DNA from: Bacteroidota bacterium
GTDB lineage: Bacteria; Bacteroidota; Bacteroidia; Bacteroidales; VadinHA17
NCBI GenBank assembly: GCA_030593185.1
Contig: JAUVHQ010000186.1
Coordinates: forward strand, 1 to 5,118
DNA length: 5,118 nucleotides
Direction of reading: 5' to 3'
The position numbers were made by a program, and so were the translations under genes. The notes under the pieces were generated by a model. It had not been told where the DNA came from and did not search any database. It saw nothing but the letters and a program-made list of their open reading frames with translations. Numbering within the stretch: the stretch's first letter is position 1; each line of letters starts with the position of its first letter. Positions 1 to 5,118 of the stretch are shown here, in pieces.

Positions 1-2710
1 TAGCGAAAATTGATCTCCAGCAAATGAATAACCAATTCATGGAGCTACAAGTGAGAGGAGGCGGAGGCGCCGACAGGATCAGAAATTTTGCCGACCAGAA
101 CATTGTTCCGGAACTTGAAAACATCGACGGCATTGCCAATGCAAATGTATATGGAGGACGTGAGAAAACTATCGAAATAAGATTTGATAAGGAAGCCTGT
201 GAAGCTTATAATATCACCCCGGCAAATATTTCCGCGGCACTGAGAAGCAACAACCAGAACAGAACTTTCGTCGGTCATATTTACGAGTCAGGCAAACAAT
301 ATTTTGTGCATGTGCAAGCCGAGTATGAAAAAATCACCGATATTGAAAAGGTGGTTATTGCACCAGATCCGGTGTTGTTGAAAGATGTAGCCGATGTTTA
401 TTTCGGTGTTAAGAAAGAAACTACGCTGAGCCGTGTGAATGGCAAAGACGCTGTGACGGTAATGCTGATCAACGACTCGCAGGCTAACCTGATTGACTTA
501 TCTCATAAAACCGAGGCACTCATTAAGGAATTGAACAAAAAGAACAAGCAAAAAGATGTGGAGATCGTTGTCCAGAGCAATTCTGCAGAGATCATGGAAA
601 GAAATATCAACCAGATCATAAATCTTGCCCTGATAGGTGGTGTTCTGGCTATATTCATGTTGTGGATCTTCCTGAAAAACCTTCGAATCGTATCATTCAT
701 CGCACTGGCTATACCGGTATCGGTCTTTACCGCTTTTAACTTTTTCTACTGGAACAACATCAGTTTAAACACACTAACCCTGGTAGGAATGGCGCTGGCT
801 ATTGGAATGTTACTTGACAACAGCATAGTAGTGCTTGAAAACATTTACCGGCTTTCTGCCCAAAAACTTTCACCCAATGAGGCTGTTATCAGAGGAACAA
901 AAGAGGTTATGCGCCCCATACTGGCAGCAACAATTACTACAATAGTTGTTTTTTTCCCGTTTCTCTTCTCCTCCAATTTCATGATCAGGATCATGGGAAA
1001 CCATGTAGGTGTGTCCATCATTTCCACTCTGATAGTTTCGCTATTCGTTGCCCTGCTCCTGATCCCCATGTCCACTCATTTTTTGTTGAAAGCAAGGAGC
1101 AGTAAAACCATATTTTTTGAAAAAGTATCGACAAACAACCGGATCATCCAGATATATATTGTACTCCTTAAAGCCAGCATGCGCTACCCTGCCAGAACCA
1201 TCATTGGAGTCATTGTCATTTTCTTTGTCTCCATTTTCATCTGTATGGCTGTCAGTGTGAATTCTCTGAACGAGGTTGAAAACGATGAATTTCAGGTATA
1301 TGTAACTATGCCTGCAGGCTCCGGACTGGAAACCACAGATAAGGTTGTGCTGGAGGTTGAAAACAGGCTGAACGACCTGGAGGAAAAAAAGGATCTGATC
1401 AGTCAGATCAGAGAAGAAGAGGCTATACTCACCATCAAGCTTCAGGAAGATTTTAAAGAAATAAATGGACGAAACCTTGAAGCGATTAAAGAAGCCGTGG
1501 AAGGCAACCTTGAGAATATTTCTTCAGCCGAGATAAGCTTTACCCCGCCGGCTTCCAGCCGGAGTTTTCGTGGCTCGGGGAACAATCCGGTTCAGTCCTT
1601 CGAACGGTTTCTGGGAATCGGCTCTTCCCAGGAAAGTATCCTTATAAAAGGACAGGATTTTGATGTTATGCGAGGCGTAGCCGAAGATCTTCAATATTAT
1701 ATCGATAATCTGGAATCTATAGACCAAACTTCCCTGAATATTTCCGATAATAACCCCGAGGTTCAAATCTGGTTCAACCAACTTTTAATGGCTGAATATG
1801 GTATAGGGCTCAATAATATATCATCGGAATTGAGTTCATTCTCAAAGGAGTTTTCTTCAGGATTGCAATTTAAACAGGGAACCGAAGAATATGATATAAT
1901 TATCAAAGAGAAAGGAAACTTAGATACGGATGAAGAGAATGAAAAAACGATCGTGGATTTGAAACAACTACAGATCCCGGATCAGCAAGGGGGTGTGCAT
2001 GAGCTTCAGACGATATCTGACCTGGTTTTTGCCAACGGTCTCTTCGGGATCAACCGCGTTAACCAGGAAAAACAGATTGAACTCACCTATTCATTTATCA
2101 GTGAAGCAGAAAAATCGAAAGACCTGCTTGAAGCTTACCGCTATGAAATAGATGATATTATAGCCGGGTACAATCTGCCGGGCGGCATTGCAGTTGAAGT
2201 GATACATGATGAAGACATATTCCGCGATTTTTACTTTCTTATAGGAGCAGCCTTTCTGCTAATACTCATGATCCTGGCTGCTGTTTTCGAATCGGTTTCC
2301 ACCCCCTTTGTACTCATGTTTTCCATTCCCCTTGCAGCAATAGGATCGCTGATTGCCTTAATTCTAACAGGGAATAGCCTGTTCAGCGCCAATACGCTAA
2401 CCGGTTTCCTGATCCTGTTGGGGATCGTTGTGAACAATGGCATTATCCTGATCGATTTTGCCAGGATGTTGCAAAAACGCGGTTATCGCAAAGAACGGGC
2501 TCTTATGATTGCCGGCATTTCAAGAGTAAGGCCAATACTTATCACAGCCGCAACCACCATTGTTGCCATGTTTCCATTAGCCATGGGAAAGGCAGAATAT
2601 GTTAGCCTGATCGGGGCTCCTTTTGCTATTACGGTTATCGGCGGACTTACCATGAGTACCCTCCTGACACTGGTTTTTATACCCACATTTTATTTCGGGA
2701 TGGAAAACAG
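1..2710 (+). other. RND permease domain of the fusion protein
   Basis: This part encodes an inner-membrane RND permease lacking only its first ~135-140 residues. Residues 37-50 (DGIANANVYGGREK) and 131-140 (TTLSRVNGKD) fit the HAE1 periplasmic porter pattern. TM helices lie at about 195-220, 222-243, 248-276, 295-318, 330-352, 393-413, 735-755, 760-783, 792-813, 838-856 and 866-892. In TM4 the first relay aspartate (D265, AcrB D407) is kept and the second is Asn (N266, AcrB D408). In TM10 the AcrB K940 position is Asn (N804). R834 and T841 in TM11 appear to match AcrB R971 and T978. As far as I recall the DN/NN arrangement is common among HAE1-type pumps outside the AcrB group, so it does not by itself mean loss of proton coupling. 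The end of TM12 (LVFIPTFYF) is where most RND permeases stop. Confidence 0.92.
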
Positions 2711-4349
2711 TATAATTTGGTTTCGTCAATTAAGCGGCAGAGTGAAATTGTTTCAATTGATTCTGATGATTTTCGGGGCACTTATGATATATCTTAAAAT
2801 AGATTCAATTATATGGCAGTTTATATTGTATGTGCTTCTGATCATCCTGATACCCGGAGGCACCTGGTTCACTCTGACCAGCCTGCGTAAAGCCTCGGCA
2901 AAACTGATCCCTGACGGCGATCCTGTGCATATTAAAATACAAAGTTTGGTGAAAATCTACGAAAGAGAGTCGAGATTCAAAAGGGAATGGAAAAGCGGGA
3001 AAAAGATCAGGAAAAGAATTGGGCTGGAAAAAGAATATACCCGGGCTCGCGACTTCAATGATCTGATCTGGCAAGCTCTCCTATTCGGCTTCCTGGTTTT
3101 CTTTACCTATTTCTACCTAGAATCCAATTTTTGGATCGTTATGCTTACTGTTTTGGTGCATCTGTTTGTATTTATACTTTATATACCATTCTCAAAACTC
3201 CTTGAGAACAAAGGGAAATCGTCAGGGAAAAAAATATTCAACCGTACGAACCGGTTTTTTTACCAGATCCTTTTTTGGGGGATACCCACATTAAATCTGG
3301 TCTGGTTTTATACCAACTGGAATAACCTTGGTATGGTTATCACAGTGGCTGTTTTGTGGTACAGCGGACTTGGAGTGTACTCCATTTCAAGAGTTTTATA
3401 CAGGGAACAAATAAATATTGACAGGATTAGCGGAAGATTTGGCGGAATGAGAAGGGGGTTCTTAAGACTTGTAAAACAAATTCCGGTTATCGGTAAACAA
3501 AACGAAGCATTTAAAGCACTGAGTGGTATATCCCTGGATATTGGAACAGGGATGTATGGTTTACTCGGACCCAACGGAGCCGGAAAATCAACTCTGATGC
3601 GCATTGTTTGCGGTATTTTAGATCAGAGTTATGGAAAGATATGGATCAATGGTTTCGACACGCTCGAAAAAAGAGAAGAGCTGCAGGGACTTATCGGGTA
3701 CCTGCCACAGGAATTTGGCACATACGAAAAAATGACTTCCTGGGAATTCCTGGACTATCAAGCCATTTTAAAAGGTCTTCATGACAGCAAATTGCGTTAC
3801 GAACGCCTGGAATATGTACTTAAATCAGTGCGTATGTACAGGCACCGGAATGAAAAAATCGGCTCCTATTCGGGAGGTATGAAACAACGGATAGGTATTG
3901 CCCAGATATTGATACACCTGCCACGAATTCTGGTGGTGGATGAGCCAACAGCAGGACTTGATCCGCGTGAACGGATACGATTCAGGAATTTGCTGGTCGA
4001 ATTGGGGCGTGAGCGAGTGGTGCTGTTTTCCACACATATCATTGAAGATATATCCAGTTCATGCAACAATGTTGCAGTAATAAATAAGGGTTTGCTTAAA
4101 TACACCGGAACTCCTTATAAAATGTCTGAGTTGGCGAAAGGATTGGTATGGCATTTCAAAGTTCCGGCTTCAGAATTTGAGAAGCTGGAAAACAAACAGC
4201 ACATTGTATCCCATATACGGGACGGGGATCAAATAAAAATCAGGATGATCTCTGAAAAGAAGCCCGTCAAAGAGGCAGAACTGGCAGTACCCATGCTTGA
4301 GGATGCCTATCTGTGCCTGCTGAATGATATGACTGTGGCAGCGAATTAA
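1..4349 (+). CDS. RND (HAE1/AcrB-type) efflux permease fused to an ABC ATP-binding domain, 5'-partial
   Basis: The frame is open to the left edge: codons 3-23 read AKIDLQQ and bases 1-2 end a codon NTA, which cannot be a stop. The ATG at 24 is therefore internal; residue numbers below count from it. The order is: rest of the first RND periplasmic domain (1-190), TM2-TM7 (195-413), second periplasmic domain (414-732), TM8-TM12 (735-892), a linker with six predicted helices (907-1122), and an ABC ATPase (about 1130-1441). RND landmarks are GMLLDNSIVVLENIY with D265/N266 in TM4 and GIVVNNGIILIDF in TM10. Aligning D265 with AcrB D407 implies about 135-140 missing N-terminal residues, including TM1. 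RND pumps normally work as proton-driven trimers with an adaptor and an outer-membrane channel; a covalent ATPase is not part of the classical architecture. Both halves look intact, so the fusion seems functional rather than decayed. Substrate is unknown. The ABC-2 permease gene follows after 18 bases. Confidence 0.93.
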   Translation, partial: AKIDLQQMNNQFMELQVRGGGGADRIRNFADQNIVPELENIDGIANANVYGGREKTIEIRFDKEACEAYNITPANISAALRSNNQNRTFVGHIYESGKQYFVHVQAEYEKITDIEKVVIAPDPVLLKDVADVYFGVKKETTLSRVNGKDAVTVMLINDSQANLIDLSHKTEALIKELNKKNKQKDVEIVVQSNSAEIMERNINQIINLALIGGVLAIFMLWIFLKNLRIVSFIALAIPVSVFTAFNFFYWNNISLNTLTLVGMALAIGMLLDNSIVVLENIYRLSAQKLSPNEAVIRGTKEVMRPILAATITTIVVFFPFLFSSNFMIRIMGNHVGVSIISTLIVSLFVALLLIPMSTHFLLKARSSKTIFFEKVSTNNRIIQIYIVLLKASMRYPARTIIGVIVIFFVSIFICMAVSVNSLNEVENDEFQVYVTMPAGSGLETTDKVVLEVENRLNDLEEKKDLISQIREEEAILTIKLQEDFKEINGRNLEAIKEAVEGNLENISSAEISFTPPASSRSFRGSGNNPVQSFERFLGIGSSQESILIKGQDFDVMRGVAEDLQYYIDNLESIDQTSLNISDNNPEVQIWFNQLLMAEYGIGLNNISSELSSFSKEFSSGLQFKQGTEEYDIIIKEKGNLDTDEENEKTIVDLKQLQIPDQQGGVHELQTISDLVFANGLFGINRVNQEKQIELTYSFISEAEKSKDLLEAYRYEIDDIIAGYNLPGGIAVEVIHDEDIFRDFYFLIGAAFLLILMILAAVFESVSTPFVLMFSIPLAAIGSLIALILTGNSLFSANTLTGFLILLGIVVNNGIILIDFARMLQKRGYRKERALMIAGISRVRPILITAATTIVAMFPLAMGKAEYVSLIGAPFAITVIGGLTMSTLLTLVFIPTFYFGMENSIIWFRQLSGRVKLFQLILMIFGALMIYLKIDSIIWQFILYVLLIILIPGGTWFTLTSLRKASAKLIPDGDPVHIKIQSLVKIYERESRFKREWKSGKKIRKRIGLEKEYTRARDFNDLIWQALLFGFLVFFTYFYLESNFWIVMLTVLVHLFVFILYIPFSKLLENKGKSSGKKIFNRTNRFFYQILFWGIPTLNLVWFYTNWNNLGMVITVAVLWYSGLGVYSISRVLYREQINIDRISGRFGGMRRGFLRLVKQIPVIGKQNEAFKALSGISLDIGTGMYGLLGPNGAGKSTLMRIVCGILDQSYGKIWINGFDTLEKREELQGLIGYLPQEFGTYEKMTSWEFLDYQAILKGLHDSKLRYERLEYVLKSVRMYRHRNEKIGSYSGGMKQRIGIAQILIHLPRILVVDEPTAGLDPRERIRFRNLLVELGRERVVLFSTHIIEDISSSCNNVAVINKGLLKYTGTPYKMSELAKGLVWHFKVPASEFEKLENKQHIVSHIRDGDQIKIRMISEKKPVKEAELAVPMLEDAYLCLLNDMTVAAN
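2711..3410 (+). other. Unfamiliar six-helix membrane linker between the RND and ABC domains
   Basis: Residues about 897-1129 belong to neither recognised domain. By eye there are three helical hairpins: 907-926 with 929-951, 1018-1032 with 1036-1056, and 1078-1097 with 1102-1122. The loops between hairpins are strongly basic (952-1009, with KKIRKR at 993-998, and 1057-1077), which by the positive-inside rule puts them in the cytoplasm. An even number of helices starting from the cytoplasmic C-terminus of an RND protein leaves the ATPase in the cytoplasm, as it must be. I do not recognise the family. It could be a divergent ABC transmembrane domain, a docking module, or a simple tether. The stretch 968-979 resembles the first strand of an ABC ATPase although the rest of that domain starts about 150 residues later. 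Confidence 0.75.
3411..4349 (+). other. ABC ATP-binding domain (ABC-2 exporter type) of the fusion protein
   Basis: All ATPase motifs are present: a likely A-loop aromatic F1163, Walker A GPNGAGKST (1182-1190, K1188), Q-loop Q1229 in GYLPQEFGTYEKMT, signature YSGGMKQR (1282-1289), Walker B ILVVDEP (1302-1308) with catalytic E1307, D-loop AGLD (1310-1313) and H-switch H1338 in STHIIED. The tail carries LEDAYLCLL (1425-1433), a motif typical of the C-terminal extension in drug, lipid and polysaccharide ABC-2 exporters. The style (GMYGLLGPNGAGKSTLMR, PQEFG.Y, FRNLL.ELG, STHI.ED) resembles the ATPases I recall beside ABC-2 permeases carrying an M1-aminopeptidase-like domain; that relation is from memory and untested. 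The domain is expected to hydrolyse ATP as a dimer in the cytoplasm and to couple to the membrane protein encoded next. Confidence 0.95.
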
Positions 4350-4367
4350 TGTAAAACCCGGAATAAT

Positions 4368-5078
4368 ATGCGAAAGTTTATAAATAACTGGATCTTGTTT
4401 AGAAAGGTCGTCAAGTACAACATGAAGATCATATTCGCCAACCAGTTCATTTGGTTTTTGCTTGCCGCATTTGGTTTCTATGTATTTATCAGCATACAGG
4501 CTATTTTCGACAACGCCTCCCTGGATGAGTCATTTATTTACGGCACCCTGCTGTTCCCTGGAATACTTTTAATCTTTTACCCTACTGTATTTGGCATTCA
4601 AAAAGATGCTGACGCAAATGTGCTTGAGTTGCTCTTTGGCATCCCCGATTACCGGTTTAAGGTTTGGCTGGTACGGTTAGTTATGATCTATGCCATTTCT
4701 TTCCTTATTATTCTTGGGTTTACAGCCATTGGTTCCATTGCTATTTACCCTGTCAGAATACTTGAGATGGCCGGTCAGTTAATGTTTCCACTGCTGTTTA
4801 TCGGCAGCCTGGGATTTATGTTTTCCACCATCATAAAAAACGGGAACGGTACTGCGGTAGTAATGGTTATTATCGGGGTATTTTTATTGATTCTCATAGA
4901 AATGGTGGAAAGAACCATGTGGAATATTTTCCTGAACCCTTTTAATTTACCGCGCGACATGAACGAGCTGATCTGGCATAATATCGCGATAAAAAACAGA
5001 ATATTCCTGGTCACAGCCAGTATTCTTTTCCTGCTACTCGGACTTTTTAATCTTCAGAAAAGGGAAAAATTTATTTAG
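4368..5078 (+). CDS. ABC-2 type transporter permease subunit
   Basis: The product is a 236-residue integral membrane protein with six predicted helices at about 25-46, 57-76, 99-126, 137-156, 162-178 and 212-229, the size and layout of a minimal ABC-2 permease. The segment after helix 2, QKDADANVLELLFGIPDYR (78-96), has the D/E-rich 'LELL..P' pattern found in the cytoplasmic coupling region of this family, where the permease contacts its ATPase. The start at 4368 is 18 bases after the stop of the fusion gene; only a weak purine patch (CCGGAA, 4357-4362) precedes it, usual for Bacteroidota. Met19 (ATG at 4422) is a possible alternative start, but residues 1-18 look like the amphipathic connector helix common before helix 1. 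No separate ATPase gene lies between, so the ATP-binding domain fused to the RND protein is the obvious partner. A homodimer is possible, or a heterodimer with a product encoded downstream. The family assignment is from pattern only. Confidence 0.82.
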   Translation: MRKFINNWILFRKVVKYNMKIIFANQFIWFLLAAFGFYVFISIQAIFDNASLDESFIYGTLLFPGILLIFYPTVFGIQKDADANVLELLFGIPDYRFKVWLVRLVMIYAISFLIILGFTAIGSIAIYPVRILEMAGQLMFPLLFIGSLGFMFSTIIKNGNGTAVVMVIIGVFLLILIEMVERTMWNIFLNPFNLPRDMNELIWHNIAIKNRIFLVTASILFLLLGLFNLQKREKFI

Positions 5079-5086
5079 GTAACGAG

Positions 5087-5097
5087 CGGTCTGACCG
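5087..5097. repeat. Short interrupted palindrome after the permease gene
   Basis: The bases CGGTC-T-GACCG form a perfect 5-base inverted repeat around a single central T, nine bases after the permease stop codon. A one-base loop cannot form a full hairpin; as RNA only three pairs with a five-base loop would close, and no T-run follows. It is too weak for an intrinsic terminator. It could be a protein-binding half-site pair or chance. The rest of 5079-5118 shows no start codon or ribosome-binding site on either strand that opens a frame. Confidence 0.25.
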
Positions 5098-5118
5098 GTT
5101 TCTAATTACTTCAGCATT

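Noticed and set aside
1394..1412. Seven-base inverted repeat TCTGATC / GATCAGA with a five-base loop
   Set aside because: It is inside the coding sequence, is AT-containing and short, and arises from ordinary codons for Asp-Leu-Ile-Ser-Gln-Ile-Arg; no sign of function.
1548..1568. GC-rich hairpin (CCGGC, 5-base loop, GCCGG) followed by AGTTTT, resembling an intrinsic terminator
   Set aside because: It lies in the middle of the conserved RND frame (encoding part of the second periplasmic domain), has only a five-pair stem and a four-base T-run, and there is no gene end nearby.
2805..3604. Open frames on the minus strand across the linker and the start of the ATPase region (2805-3074 and 3308-3604)
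   Set aside because: Their translations show no recognisable domain and they sit opposite a strongly conserved or clearly membrane-patterned + strand frame; they are shadows.
4349..4354. ATG overlapping the stop codon of the fusion gene (TAATG), a possible coupled start for the next gene
   Set aside because: This ATG is followed at once by TAA, so it opens no frame; the permease starts at 4368.
5079..5118. Possible terminator or start of a further gene after the permease
   Set aside because: The only symmetry is an 11-base palindrome with a one-base centre and no T-run, and no start codon opens a lasting frame on either strand before the window ends.

Overview
The window holds two complete or nearly complete reading frames on the + strand, in one probable operon, and almost nothing else. 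Moderate GC, proteins rich in Lys, Asn and Ile, and a second gene without a strong Shine-Dalgarno sequence suggest a Gram-negative bacterium of the Bacteroidota. This placement is an inference from style, not from a marker gene.

Positions 1-4349 are one uninterrupted frame that runs off the left edge of the window. Its protein is a fusion. It begins within the first periplasmic domain of an RND (HAE1/AcrB-type) efflux permease and continues to the end of that permease (about position 2710). It then passes through an unfamiliar membrane linker with six predicted helices (about 2710-3410) and ends in a complete ABC-type ATP-binding domain (about 3411-4349) with Walker A, Q-loop, signature, Walker B, D-loop and H-switch all intact. 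The first ATG in the window (position 24) is not the true start: the frame is open to the left, and roughly 135-140 residues, including the first transmembrane helix, should lie upstream.

Positions 4368-5078, 18 bases after that stop, encode a 236-residue, six-helix membrane protein that looks like an ABC-2 family permease, the natural partner of the fused ATP-binding domain. The final 40 bases hold no gene, only a short interrupted palindrome.

Taken together, the locus seems to encode a hybrid exporter in which a (usually proton-driven) tripartite RND pump is covalently joined to the ATPase of an ABC exporter, with the ABC membrane subunit encoded next door. A working hypothesis is a two-step relay: the ABC part moves a substrate out of the cytoplasm or flips it in the inner membrane, and the RND part takes it from the periplasm or outer leaflet to an outer-membrane channel. 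The adaptor (membrane fusion protein) and outer-membrane factor such a pump needs are not in the window and would be expected upstream or downstream.
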